A DNA stretch of 64,000 nucleotides from positions 17,021,867 to 17,085,866 of the forward strand of contig OU342630.1 in assembly GCA_910589415.1 (NCBI GenBank), read 5' to 3'. Below, in pieces: positions 1 to 11,700 of this stretch (the stretch's first letter is position 1; every line of letters starts with the position of its first letter). The notes under the pieces were generated by a model that had not been told where the DNA came from, ran no database searches, and saw only the letters and a list, made by a program, of their open reading frames with translations. The DNA comes from Malachius bipustulatus. Taxonomy: Eukaryota > Arthropoda > Insecta > Coleoptera > Melyridae. Made by a program: the position numbers and the translations under genes.

Positions 1-1030
1 TCGCTCCACTTTTTTGGTATAATTAAAGTTCCATTCTTGTGTTTGGTGCACTAATTCAGCAAGCAAGAGAAGCCCCTACAGATTAATAATTATAAACAAT
101 GACGTTCCATAAAAATGTGTCAACAGCCCAAGATTTCTAAAAGTTCTGTTTGTTAAGGCACAAATGTCTGTAAGTAAATTAATAATAATGAATCGCTTTA
201 AATAAAAAGCTTTATAGCTTTGGGCGTTCTTGACCTGTTCTTGGTCTACATGTTGTAGTAATTTAATCTAACGTTGACCGTTATTACTAAACTAGGAGAG
301 GCAAGGACGTAATCGAATTATTATACTTCGCCACCAAAATGATTGATGATTCAGGCGTTGTGTAGCGAGTTGTTTTTGGAGAAAGTTGCAATTTGAGGCT
401 TCTGAGCGTTGAACTCTTTTATTCCTTGAGGCTGCCTCTTGCCTTGATATCTTTAAGTTCGCATCAAAGCTGCATTAATACTTACAATCTTAGATTGGTA
501 CAGCAACTACTGATAGTTTTTAACGGCTATAGGTAATCGACAGTTAAAGTATTTTCTTCTATACATATTTTTTCTTGTATAGATAAAGAGACTTCTATTG
601 TGCTAGTTGGCAAGATTACTTCAACAAACAAAAAAATAGATCAATATAATACTTTTACTTCATATTTCTCATTATTCATTCCTTTGCTTCACCGTACTGA
701 TAAAATAATTTCTTAAATCGGCCAATAATTTAAGATATAACATCGTAACATTTTAAGGGTGCATCATGCCTCATCACTCCTTTAGAATGTTACAATTTAA
801 CTCTACTTAATATCAACGAATGCTTTTGGTACACTCACAACACGTACCAAATTTAATTTTTAAATAAGTGTAACTGATATAATGATTTTATTCGCAATTT
901 GAAACCCCTATTTCAAGGCCTATAACTTCTCAGGAGTGCTGTTTAATATGAAGATATGTTGCGTTAAAACGACATATTTGGGGTTCCCCTACACGTCCCT
1001 GCTCTGTGTCGGTTCTTATGCGAAACATCC
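1..1030. other. AT-rich stretch, nothing recognised
   Basis: I see no coding pattern, inverted repeat or RNA gene here. Stop codons are frequent in all frames. Confidence 0.5.
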
Positions 1031-1319
1031 TGTATATAAAAATCATAAAAACGCCATTAGAAATTTAAACAAACTATCCACACCATTTACCACCAACAAA
1101 GGTTTTCGCCTGGGCTACCACTGTCTGTCTCCAACTCTGTTTAAGATATACTTGGAGTATATTTAAAAAAATTGGCAATATAAGTGGAGAAGCATGGACG
1201 TACCAATGGATGATGACCACATAATGTACTCTACGCTGTTTGCTGACAATCAGATAATCATGGCAGGAGACAAATGTAACATACAATATATGATGAGAAA
1301 ACTTGCAGAGATTTTTTAA
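1031..1319 (+). pseudogene. Non-LTR retrotransposon reverse transcriptase fragment
   Basis: The translation resembles the middle of a LINE reverse transcriptase. A KLSTPFTTNKGFRLG segment is followed by LSPTLFKIYLEYI, matching the usual 'G-R-Q-G-C-P-L-S-P' palm region. After an in-frame stop near 1164 comes STLFADNQIIMAGD, the equivalent of the catalytic 'FADD' box. The second Asp is Asn here, so the copy would be inactive even without the stop. Only about 95 residues remain, with no endonuclease or 3' tail. A palindromic repeat begins right at its 3' edge. Confidence 0.7.
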
Positions 1320-1676
1320 AGCCGTATACGAGGTTTGTCAAAAAATATCAATTTAACGCAAGAGTAAAGTACCTTTATTTTTGAGAATATCAACAATTGT
1401 TACTTAAAAAAGTGGATCAGTACTGTAAATGACATTCAAATATGCAATTCATCAAATATTTGTTTTATCAAAGAGATAGGGTTTATCAGCAGCGGTTTAG
1501 CTTTTATGCTGTTTTTTATTGGTTAAGCAACTGCATGTTATTGCATATTTGAATGTTATTTGCAACTCTGATCAACTTTTTTGAATAACAATTTTTGATA
1601 TTGTCGAAAATACAGGTACTTTACTCTTGCATTGAATTGATATTTTTTAACAAACCTTTTATGCGGCTTAAAAAAA
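1319..1676. repeat. Palindromic element (hairpin repeat)
   Basis: The two halves are inverted copies. The left arm (1319-1450) contains AAAGCCGTATACGAGG and GCAAGAGTAAAGTACC. The right arm (1545-1676) returns GGTACTTTACTCTTGC and a diverged TATGCGGCTT end. The loop is about 100 bp. It is probably a non-autonomous DNA element; no clear target duplication was found. Confidence 0.6.
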
Positions 1677-1679
1677 AAG

Positions 1680-3077
1680 TTATCTGACGGTTGAATTTTA
1701 AGTTTTGGACCATGCACAACTTTTTATCAAGAATACATTTTATCATAAAACCAACAATTAAAAAGTTTTCCATATGGTTTCAACTTAAGCAGACACACTG
1801 TATGAATCGAACGGGCTAAAAGTCAAATAGGTACAAGACAACTAAATACATGGTTATAGAAGTGGAAGGCAGAGACCCGCAAGTGCATACATGGATATAC
1901 AATACATAAACCATTTTGCGCATCAATCGCATAAGTAGATAGTGTATTTTTATCCGATTCATGTATCAATATTTTCACCGCTTTTTAAACTGGCTTTCTG
2001 AAATTTTCCATAGTCAGGTCATATTAGCGTAGGTAGTGGTTTACTGTGAAAATTTTATTATATTATTTTATTATTTTTATTTTTCAGTATTTCTATTTGA
2101 TTATATTTTTGTATTTTATTATATGTACTCGTATTCTTATTTTCTCTTCTCAGACAATCTAAAATGCAATAACATCGATGCATGCCATTAAAAAAATATA
2201 ACTTTGATATGTTTCATATTTTTGTGACACTCTCTGTAGGTACATTATGAATGTAATTCTAAAATGTCCCTTCAACGGGTCTGTATCCTTTTTAAAAAGA
2301 TTTTTTTTTTAATAAAGGGACATAGTCATAATCGCCATACCCATTTTCGAAGTTGATGGCAGCATGTGGCTCCGAATATTAAGAAAAAGGCATACATGTC
2401 CCTATCTTAACTTTTTTTTGTGCTATGCTATCCTGTGATGCAGATGAAATGTTTATACAGGGTGATAAAAAATCTGAAAAAATCTGAGATTTTTCAGTGC
2501 GTCGCTGAAAAATTAAAAAAAAAAAACAGAAATTGTGCAAATATTTCTGTACCATGAACCGTGAATACCGTTATATACCGTGAATAATAATGTATATGTA
2601 ATAATATAATAATGTATTACATTTCTATGGAGATTACCTGTTTGTGACAGAAATAAAACATTTTGAAAAACCTTCACTTCCGTTGTTACTTCGAATATTG
2701 TTTACTTTGTAATGAAGAAAGACACCAAGAAATAATATATTATAGTTGAAACACATTATCGTATATTATCGTATAGTAACACATATCGTGGTAGAGAAAA
2801 AAAAAGGTAAATTTACATGCGGTACTCGCATCCTACCTACAACATACCAGTTTAAACCGAATATTCTACAATTTAGCTCAACTTTCACTTTCTATCTTAT
2901 GAGGCATTCGCGCCTAATCGTCACAAAAAGCTAAACGAGTGTCTACCCAAAGAATTATTTTCAAACTTTTTGACGTTCTAATGATTATATGGGTTTAATT
3001 AAGAGATATTGTTATGTAATTGTAATAAATACAAAGAGTCTATAAAATTTCAACTAATTTATTAATTTATTATACCT
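1680..3077. repeat. Non-coding stretch with a foldback-arm fragment at about 2330-2500
   Basis: No gene is visible. Bases 2330-2500 (CCCTATCTTAAC, then a TTTATACAGGGTGATAAAAAATCTG-like block) resemble the inside of foldback elements further on, for example 56050-56130. This looks like a solo arm remnant. The rest is unassigned AT-rich sequence. Confidence 0.4.
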
Positions 3078-3226
3078 ATGCCCGTATTCACAAACGATAA
3101 TTTCCTAAATAATTACGTAATTATTTAAATGAGTGAGATGGAGATATGCAGTTTTTTTGCAATAGAATGAGATGGGGAGATTGATTACGTAATTATTTTG
3201 GAAATTATCGTTTGTGAATACGGGCA
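3078..3226. repeat. 150-bp MITE, family CCCGTATTCAC, copy A
   Basis: It has terminal inverted repeats of about 28 bp starting ATGCCCGTATTCACAAACG. Internal GAGTGAGATGGAGATATGCAG and AATGAGATGGGGAGATTG blocks are shared with copies at 20732, 39663 and 58568. It is too short to encode a protein, so it is a non-autonomous hairpin transposon. Confidence 0.85.
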
Positions 3227-3700
3227 CTACTGTGCAAATACTGGACTTCTTTACGCATAGGCAATAATTTGCTCTTTCTAGACAATTTAAGTTATTTAGC
3301 TTATTAGTTAACAGTTTTGCTGTGGTAAATGATTGTTTTAGTGTGATTGTTTGTAGTAATGCCAAAAATTAAAGAGGTGTTTATAGTAACTCATTGAAGT
3401 TGAACTCAACTATGTCCTTATTAGCCCAGGAAAATGATTCTTGTTCTACTAAAAAAATCCAAGTTAAGATTTTTCACCAATTGTATGCTGAAGGGTAAAT
3501 AATATAATAAGTGGTACGATTATAACCGATAATTTTCTGAAATATTAAAGAATTGCATGAATTGCAGAACGAATTGTAATTTCTTGTATTAGAAAATTGC
3601 AATGAATTGATATTCCGAAAAATTAAAGGTTATTAATCGAACTGCACATTATATCATTTTAGAAAACACTTAGTACTGACCGTACTAGTTGAAAACTAGA
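3227..3700. other. Unassigned AT-rich stretch
   Basis: No supported feature is seen between the MITE and the nested palindrome. Confidence 0.4.
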
Positions 3701-5214
3701 TGAATATGAACAAAATAAGGGCTTGCGGTCACTCTTGTTTGGGGCATCAAATGAAAGATCTCTTTTGCATGAATCTCTATATTTCGACTTATTCCAAGTC
3801 TTCTTCAGGAGTCTACAAATTAAAAACAGTCTACTTAGTAAAATCTGGTGATTGATGGAAAGTTCAGATTTTACTAAGTAGGCTGTTTTTAATTTGTAGA
3901 CTCCTGAAGAAGACTTGGAATAAGTCGAAATACAGGGTGTCCCATAATATGTGGGCAATCTCCCGGATTTGGGTAAATTTCGTAAAAATAAATGAAAAAA
4001 TAGCTATAAAATTAATTCCTCAGAGACACCCCTACAAAGATATTAGCTGTTGAAGTTGAGGGTTGAAAATCAATTTTTTGCAATAACTTTTTTATTTCTT
4101 GAACGATTTTGATAATTTTTGGTTTTATTCTGTATTATTTTGGACTGCTTAGAATAGTGTTTCATAATCTTTGGTAGCACATACATAGACCTCGGGATGG
4201 CATAACCCCTTTATTCACTTGAAAGAAAACAATAAAAATAATAATTTTACAGTTTTTTAAGGTTAATTTTCTTTTTATTTGATATTTTTTACATAAAAAA
4301 TGTATCTTTATTTATTTCGATAGAGCGAACCGTTATCGAGATAAACGTCCTTCTAATAGGTGATGCGTCGCAGGAACTTTCTAAATTTCAAGTAAATTTT
4401 AACAAGATGGCTGACCTTTGACAGTAAATTGAGCAGGAAACAAAACAATAACTTAATTAAATACACGTCAAATAGTGTCAAAGATTTTATTTCATGCAGA
4501 TTCAATTCTAACTGATTTTAAAATGAGTTACAAAAACGCTGAATACGCAGAAAATCAGTTAGATTTGAATATGCATGAAATGAAATCTTTGACACTGACG
4601 TGCATTTAATTAAGTTATTGTTTTGTTTCCTGCTCAATTTACTGTCATAGGTCAGCCATTTTGTTAAAATTTACTTGAAATTTAGAAAGTTCCTGCGACG
4701 CATCACCTATTAGAAGGACGTTTATCTCGATAACGGTTCGCTCTATCGAAATAAATAAAGATACATTTTTTATGTAAAAAATATCAAATAAAAAGAAAAT
4801 TAACCTTAAAAAACTGTAAAATTATTATTTTTATTGTTTTCTTTCAAGTGAATAAAAGGGTTATGCCATCCCGAGGTCTATGTATGTGCTACCAAAGATT
4901 ATGAAACACTATTCTAAGCAGTCCAAAATAATACAGAATAAAACCAAAAATTATCAAAATCGTTCAAGAAATAAAAAAGTTATTGCAAAAAATTGATTTT
5001 CAACCCTCAACTTCAACAGCTAATATCTTTGTAGGGGTGTCTCTGAGGAATTAATTTTATAGCTATTTTTTCATTTATTTTTACGAAATTTACCCAAATC
5101 CGGGAGATTGCCCACATATTATGGGACACCCTGTATAGAGAATCATGCATAAGAGATCTTTCATTTGATGCCCCAAACAAGAGTGACCGCAAGCCCTTAT
5201 TTTGTTCATATTCA
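3701..5214. repeat. Outer palindromic element interrupted by a younger foldback
   Basis: The left arm (3701-3930) contains TGAATATGAACAAAATAAGG and GGCATCAAATGAAAGATCTC. The right arm (5136-5214) returns GAGATCTTTCATTTGATGCC and CCTTATTTTGTTCATATTCA. An inner hairpin (3783-3930), with arms containing GACTTATTCCAAGTCTTCTT, forms its core. The foldback at 3933-5133 landed in this element at a TA, next to the right foot of the hairpin. Confidence 0.85.
3933..5133. mobile_element. 1.2-kb foldback element, TA-flanked
   Basis: It starts CAGGGTGTCCC and ends GGGACACCCTG, with TA on both sides (3931-3932 and 5134-5135). The arms are nearly identical over almost 600 bp. For example, CCCGGATTTGGGTAAATTTCG near 3963 is mirrored near 5085, and the centre is near 4533. 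No coding capacity is visible. TA flanks fit a Tc1/mariner-superfamily integration. The length and near-identity of the arms suggest a fairly recent insertion, or arm homogenisation. Confidence 0.9.
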
Positions 5215-5817
5215 TTATATCATTTCTGTGCCAGTGCTTTAAACGCGTTCTCGATGCCGTGATTTCCTATATCTGTTCAGCTGTGATTGGTTTTAACTGT
5301 CTATTTTTCGTTTATTATTTCACTAGCTGAGTTGTGATTGATTTCAATGGGTGAACTTGCATCTATTATCTAAAGGCATGAGGAATGTACATCACGATTA
5401 ATCTGAAATCCGCAGAATAATGAAATTTTTATTGAATTGTCGTAGAGAAAGTATTTTTTAAATAATTATATTGTTCTTGCAGCAGTTAGAGTTATAGAAA
5501 TGGTTAGAACTATTTGCAACTATTAAAGTAGAGGATACCGGTTAGGGCCTAACCGTTAGGCTGACAGTTTTTTAAACAAAAACATTTCTAAAGTCTCACT
5601 GTTCAATTCCACCAGTTCCCGAAAAATATATGAATCGAAATAACGGTACAGAAACGAGTTCAGAATCAACAAATTTAATGGTTGGAATGATATCTGCACC
5701 AGTCGGCACATCGTAGAAATATTATTGAAACGCTCAAAAAGGAATACCCATAATATCTTGAACCGTCATTTTACGGTTTCATAAAACCTTTGTCTAAGAC
5801 ATCCTGTATAACTAATA
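5215..5817. other. Unassigned stretch
   Basis: No ORF or repeat was recognised. Around 5805 a CATCCTGTATAACTAATACAG string suggests the edge of another CAGGGTG-type element. Confidence 0.35.
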
Positions 5818-6367
5818 CAGGGTGATTCCGAAATGGCGGACACGGTATACAGGGTGTTGTAGAGGATGTTCAGAAAGACTGTAAAATTGAAACAAAAATA
5901 ATTGTTTCATCGTCTTCATTACCGAGATATAAGGTTTCCTTTTTCAAAAATTTAAATCAACCTGGCGGTCAAATTTGGACAACTTTTACTAAAGAGCAAA
6001 TCGTTTCACATAACTTTTGCGATAGTGTTTAGTTTTTATTTTCTTATCATCGGTAACGAAATAACATGCATTCAAATTCTGCCTACTTATTCAAAGTTCA
6101 ATAAAATTTGTAAATGTGGCATCGTTATTCAAGTTAGGAGTTAAAATATTGGAATGTTTCCACGGTGTACATCTTTAACTGATGGGTATAAACTTACACA
6201 CTATTTTTCTTTCTATGGAGTGCTGGTTGTCACTTTTTTCCCAAAATTGGTCATACCTTCTCAAAGTACCTAAGCCATGCTGAAGGAAAAAGTAAATGAA
6301 CTTAGAATCCCTAGTCCCATAATGAATGCTGGGTGCCATCCGTTTCCGTGATTTCGGGATCACTCTG
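5818..6367. mobile_element. 550-bp TA-flanked DNA element with short inverted ends
   Basis: The left end is CAGGGTGATTCCGAAATGG and the right end is CGTGATTTCGGGATCACTCTG. These are imperfect inverted repeats of about 30 bp flanked by TA (5816-5817 and 6368-6369). Unlike the foldbacks, the interior is not palindromic. No transposase was recognised, so it is probably a non-autonomous mariner-type element. Confidence 0.7.
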
Positions 6368-6975
6368 TATAATCCTGAATATTCGGTATTTTTAATGTAC
6401 GCAAATTGCTATATAACTATAAATAACTTCACAAGCGTACATTATTCATACTCCGGGGCATTAAATTTAGCAATGAATTAAATTCGGTGCGCTTATGAAT
6501 GTTATATTATGTATGCATGCATAGGTAATACATACCTACATGCCCCCTGGGACTGCGATCTGACTCGAACTGGTTTCTTCTCCCGCTTCAGGCAAGGCTG
6601 GTCGGTAACTGCTTGCTTTGCCTCGCCATGAGCAAGATTATAATGTATTTTTATATGTCTACTTCTTGATAAATACATACTTATTATATTATGTACGGCA
6701 CGTCAGTAATTAACAGTATGATTTTTTGCCTGTAGATAATGTAGGCAGTGAAGTTACTATGCAAGGTAACTATTGGCAAGTCGTCATCCATTATACTACA
6801 CAGTTTATTGTTGCTTTAAAACTTATAAGCTTGTTATCATAGAGGGACTCAGTAGAACAATACGAGTAGATATACAATATGTTGAATTTGGTTATTTAAT
6901 TATTTAAATATGAACACGTTCGAAATAAAAGTTTAATAAATGCAAAATGACAAGGGTATGAAAGGAGATAAATGA
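6368..6975. other. Unassigned stretch
   Basis: Nothing recognisable. The composition turns locally more GC-rich around 6540-6620. Confidence 0.35.
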
Positions 6976-7128
6976 ATGAATAAGTCCCTGCGATCCTGCT
7001 TGCTTAAGGCGCTCTTCTCCACTGTCCTGTTACTATCCCTCCCAGTCCTCGCGCTGTCCGTTCCCTTCGTTAATGTACCTCTCCGCTGGTTTCCCGAGCT
7101 GACCAGTTACATATCTTGTAAATACTGA
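6976..7128 (+). CDS. Small unidentified ORF with a signal-anchor-like N-terminus
   Basis: This is a 50-residue ORF from ATG at 6976. Residues 1-11 are polar and basic (MNKSLRSCLLK). A hydrophobic run of about 20 residues follows (ALFSTVLLLSLPVLALSVPF), then a short polar tail with RWFPELTSYIS. Codon third positions are G/C-rich compared with the surrounding DNA, which is unusual here. A GTAAAT at 7119 could be a splice donor, making this a first exon; otherwise the ORF ends at 7128, where a repeat arm starts. It lies 0.9 kb upstream of, and on the same strand as, the UNC-93 exon, but I do not recognise it as part of that family. No function is assigned. Confidence 0.25.
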   Translation: MNKSLRSCLLKALFSTVLLLSLPVLALSVPFVNVPLRWFPELTSYISCKY

Positions 7129-7260
7129 CAGTGGGTACCTATTATAAAGGCCCAGTAGCTTAACGGGCAGGTTTCTGTGGCCTATATATGTGGAAATTTT
7201 TTCAATTTATCTTCCCAGTCAGAACCCAGTCGAGTCAACCCCTCGATCTGTGGGAAAGAT
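7127..7260. repeat. Repeat arm, family ACAGTGGGTA-TTATAAAGGC
   Basis: GACAGTGGGTACCTATTATAAAGGCCC and ACGGGCAGGTTTCTGTGG closely match both ends of the complete element at 22210-22423. Here I see only one arm. Confidence 0.5.
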
Positions 7261-7723
7261 CTACTAATAGAATCCCGGAGGATCAAAAATTTTAGGAATG
7301 CGGTCACTCCACGCTCCCGCTCAACTCACACGCAGCACAGTGAAACAGTCCAGGAAGTTTTGCTTCACTTTGCTTTCACATCGGACGCTATGGCTTATAT
7401 TTCTTCATACCAAAAATTTTATTCGGGCTGAAAACTCAACTTTTCATATGATCTTTTAGATCTGCAAAAGTTCAACATGTATTTTACAATCGCGACGGTG
7501 CGTTCTTTAGAAGCAATGTTACATTCCTGTGTTCCTTGTATTCCTACAATTTACCTGATGGCGAAACCAACTTCGATTTGTTGTTAACTTGCAGAATGAA
7601 GCTAACAAGCTTTTTTAAGTATGTTGTGCATTATTTTGTAAACAACGAAATTATATTTTTTTATTTATACCTACCCTCAATTTTCAGCTAGTGTCAGCAA
7701 ATAGTACAACAGATTTTTTTATA
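7261..7723. other. Unassigned stretch upstream of the UNC-93 exon
   Basis: No convincing coding exon was found; it is probably intronic DNA of the UNC-93-like gene. Confidence 0.35.
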
Positions 7724-7899
7724 CCGGGTGATCCATCTTATTCTATTTTCAGAATTATTGGGGAGGGGCAACATTCTGCGAACAAAAGGGGGGTGGGGTT
7801 CTTGTTTTCAAACGATGTCCCGTTCAACGTTCGTCCCAAACTTTTGTTCGGAGAATCTTGCCCCTCCCCAATAATTCCTAAAATAGATGGATCACCCGG
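7724..7899. mobile_element. 176-bp TA-flanked hairpin MITE
   Basis: The ends are CCGGGTGATCCATCTTATTC and its near-perfect inverted copy ending GATGGATCACCCGG, with TA on both sides. GGGGAGGGGCAACATTCTGCG in the left arm pairs with CTTGCCCCTCC in the right arm. It sits in the intron about 100 bp before the last UNC-93 exon. Confidence 0.85.
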
Positions 7900-7997
7900 T
7901 ATACTAACATTCTTATCTTAGATCAGAGAACTAACCAACATTACAAAACCTTATCAAGATACAATTGATCCCGAATTCACTCCTTCGTTGTTTTCAG

Positions 7998-8332
7998 GTT
8001 TATATGGTACTCTATTCCGACGCAACAAGGAAGCAGCTTTCTCCAACTATCGGCTCTGGGAGAGTACGGGATTTGTAATCGGTTACGCATATGCGACGGC
8101 GCTTTGCGCACGTATGAAACTCATCGTGATGCTTGCCGTACTCGTCGCCGGCATGCTCATGTATCTCATTATCGAAGTTCACCATAGCCGTAAAGTGAAG
8201 AGACAGAAGGAAAAGGAGAAGAAGGCTGCCGCCCTGGAGGCTCAACAACAGAAGAACTTGGCCAACGAGCCCGAGGAGACCGACGACGAGAAGGACGACA
8301 TAGATGATGAAATCATTGTCACGCATTTATAA
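7998..8332 (+). CDS. UNC-93-like membrane protein, last coding exon
   Basis: A TTGTTTTCAG acceptor at 7988-7997 leads into an exon that stays open to TAA at 8330-8332, encoding about 111 residues. The start matches the conserved C-terminal part of UNC-93/UNC93A proteins: GLYGTLF, then NKEAAFSNYRLWEST, then a GFVIGYAYATALCARMKL helix, then a second helix (LIVMLAVLVAGMLMYLIIEV). These would be the last two of about twelve membrane spans. The tail is cytosolic-type: Lys/Glu-rich coil, then acidic (EETDDEKDDIDDE). The family are MFS-like membrane proteins; worm UNC-93 regulates a two-pore K+ channel. Earlier exons were not identified in 1-7987 and may lie outside the window. The exon starts within a codon, so upstream coding sequence must exist. 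Confidence 0.85.
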
Positions 8333-8664
8333 GGCAAGTACCTAACTAATAATTATTATTACTTACAAGTTACTGTAGTTTTTTTTTTTGTAATTTTTAT
8401 ATTCTCTGCAAACTAAAGACCTCTTCTCTAATACAATATACATCAGTCACGTAAGTAGTTGCTGTTGAGTTATAAAATGATACTTTTTAGATTTTTTCTC
8501 GTAATTTTTTTACGCATGCGATAATTTTATTATGCCGTCATTATGTTAATCAATCTCTCTTGTATCATCATCACAAACAATCTCCCTTGTAAACATTTAT
8601 GTCGTTTAGGCATTCAGAGTTAATTTTTATAATCACAGATCAAAATAGTTATAACTGACATAAC
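8333..8664 (+). other. Probable 3' UTR / downstream of UNC-93 exon
   Basis: AT-rich sequence after the stop codon. I could not fix a poly(A) site with confidence. Confidence 0.35.
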
Positions 8665-8752
8665 AAAAAAGCCATTTCGAGTTAGCGGCAAGCACAAAAT
8701 TTTCCTCGAAATATAAGTTTCTGCTTACCGCTCCTCCGAAATTGCTTTTTTA
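8665..8752. repeat. Short imperfect inverted repeat
   Basis: AAAAGCCATTTCGAGTTAGCGG and CCGCTCCTCCGAAATTGCTTTT pair across about 90 bp. It is a small MITE or a chance hairpin. Confidence 0.45.
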
Positions 8753-11700
8753 GTGACGTCAGCTACTGCTAACAATTTTGATCTGGAGGATAGAACGAAG
8801 CCTAAATTTGGAAAATTGATATTGATCTACAAGATTGGTCTACAAAAGAACGAAACCTATAGATTTTGCATGGAGGGGCGAAACCGCAATCTATCTTGTC
8901 CAGTGTCATGCAGTATAATAAAGAAGATTCTGCTGTGTAAGCCTTTATAGTTATACCAATCAGCGGAAAAAAAACTTATATTATCTTTAATCAGGTTCCT
9001 AAATCAGAACAATCAGAAACTCCTAAATCTCCTCCGGGAACTGGAACTGGGTGGGGTGCTATATTCAAATAGTCACTAGAAGGGGAGACACAAAACATCT
9101 TCAAAGGTACATCCCCAATATACACAATACATCATCCACTATAAACAATACAAAAAATATTCTAGAAAAATACAATACAATACACTACACTTTTTCTGAA
9201 TGTGATCTGAAATTTCTGATTACAAAGAAAGAAAAATTAACAAAACTAAGTTGCATTGAGCGTTTCTTCCTGAATTGTCAATAGTTAGTTATTATTAAAT
9301 TTATCCTCTCATTTCTACCACAGCTTTGTCTAACTAAGCTTGTCGCTGCCTTTGTTCCTGCAATTTCCCCGGTGTTTTACATCTGATTACTAGAAATTTC
9401 ATGAATCTTGGAAAACATTCTACTAAATTTTCTGCAATAAAGAATCCGGACAAGTGTTACTCACTACCCACTATACCCTCTCTCCTAACTTGATACTAAC
9501 TGCATGGCAACTAGTGCCTACTTTGTTACCGAGCTCAAGCACAATTATCAGCCTTTTTACAAAGATAATAGATAAGAATTAAAAATAAAATCAGATTTCA
9601 TGATTTGGACAGGATGTTTTAAACATTCAAACGAGTCAAAACGAGTCACTATTAAGTACATTTTGGTGAATCGCGAGATCCGAGGACCAGTCTCGTCTCG
9701 TCTCGTGTAGACTCTTGTCTGCTCTCGAAGACTCTCGACTGCTCTCGTGGTTTGTAAATTTTAAAAGATAATGTTTGTATACAGAATGGAAACTCTAACG
9801 GAAACAAATTCTGAAAATTAGAAAACAAAGGTTTCTCGCAAAATTCATCGAACAGGTCAAAACAGTTCAAAGACCTCGTGGAATCTACTGCGTAAGTAAG
9901 TGTTTAGATGCGAGCAAGTCAATTCCGTTTACACGAGCCGGGATGGAAGAAACTACACAAAGAAACTTTTTTTGTTGATTTACGAAGATACTTTTCATGG
10001 CACAATACAGATTTTGGACAATGTTCTAACACTTTCGATTTTTCGAAAAGTTTGTATCAAAAAATGTTCATTTTTGCTACGAGAGCCAAAAAAAAAAGAT
10101 AATTTCGTAGGATTGAAAAAGGTTACAGCCACAAGAACTTTTTTATGACATCAAAAAAAAAAAACTTAATACATATATTTAGAAATCCACAACATGCGGT
10201 TGGATGATCAGTAGACCGCACTGATCAGGAAAATACTACTTGTAGCTATAAACCTTTTCAGTTCTACGAAAAGCTTTATTATGCAAAAAAAATAATTGTT
10301 GCAAACTTAATTTATAAACAATTGATTTACTTAGATTCCATCGTAAATATATACCTATTCAGTAAAATTATTATTAATGATGACGATGACACAAAATGAG
10401 TTAATTTGGCAATATACTGAAACTTTTAGACTACATAGGTAATAGAAAACAACGTAAAGGCAAAAAATAACATTATGAGATTCCACTCCACATACCGATT
10501 TTCCCATTTAACAGTAAATATCGTCAAATCGACAGCATGTAAAAATTTGCATTTATCAACACTTTACCTAGGTATAACAATAACAATGAAGGTCAAGTGA
10601 AATAAACATTATATAACGGAGCAATCCAAACTAAACAATTACCAATTATTGCTAAACATACAAGGTATGTAAAGCACTAATTTATGGGATTATTAATTTT
10701 TTGCATGAAAGACATTTCCTGTTGTGTTTTGGTTCTATATACTGCTCCTAGACATATTATGTAAATTAGACTACAAAACAGTAGATAGTCATTGATAAAA
10801 TAATCAACTTTTTTCACTCTTCATTAATACTACACGTATACTAACTACGAGATCTATCTAAGCATCTACTCAGCATACATCTACCTAATAACTCTGATAA
10901 CTGCAATTTGCGATTCTACTCGAGCCCTCTGCTACCCGTAGGTAGGTACCTCTATGACCATATTCCAATTTAAGTTAATATGTATAAGATCGACGCCTAC
11001 TACAGCAAAAGGTGCTATAAAAAAAAAAAAACACAACAGAAACTATACACTTAAAATAATTTCTAAATAGTCTGCCAAGGTCGTATTAAATATTGGCATT
11101 GATGTAATATCTAAAATTTCGTAGGTGCAATGAGGAATCTCAGAATAGACATAACCATAACTATTATTACATTATCAATTTTGATTTATTTGGAAAAAAG
11201 AATTAAAGATTTCTTTTGATTATAACTAGTGTTAATTATTCATAATGGGCTATTTATAATAAAAAAATAATAAGTGCCTATTTATAAAGAACATTTTATT
11301 GGGCAGTTGTACGCAAATTACAAATACAAATTAATGCAAAACTTAACAGTTGTTGATAATTTATTATTCATAATAATATAATCAATTCCATAAATTATTA
11401 TTTTCTACACAGTTTGTGTGCGCAGTCCTAAACCTTTTTTTCATAAATAAAATGTAGATATGTCGAATAATATTCGATTTTTTAAATTTAGAATAGTTCT
11501 GAATACACCAGCAATCATTTTTAGATAAAAAGACCAAAGACTTCACAATGTTGAGGTATATTTTCTTCTTTTAGTTCTCATTCTTCTTATTCTCGGAAAA
11601 AGTAAATATGCGAAGGAAGTGAATCATTTCCATATTATTCAACCAACGATTGTAAAAAAAATTGTAAACTGTATAATATCTTATAGATGTAGAATAACTT

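Noticed and set aside
7988..8326. Opposite-strand open frame across the UNC-93 exon
   Set aside because: It is the antisense shadow of a clearly conserved coding exon and has no motif.
9900..10148. Two overlapping + strand frames of 64-82 codons
   Set aside because: No domain, poor composition and long A runs; looks like chance openness in AT-rich DNA.
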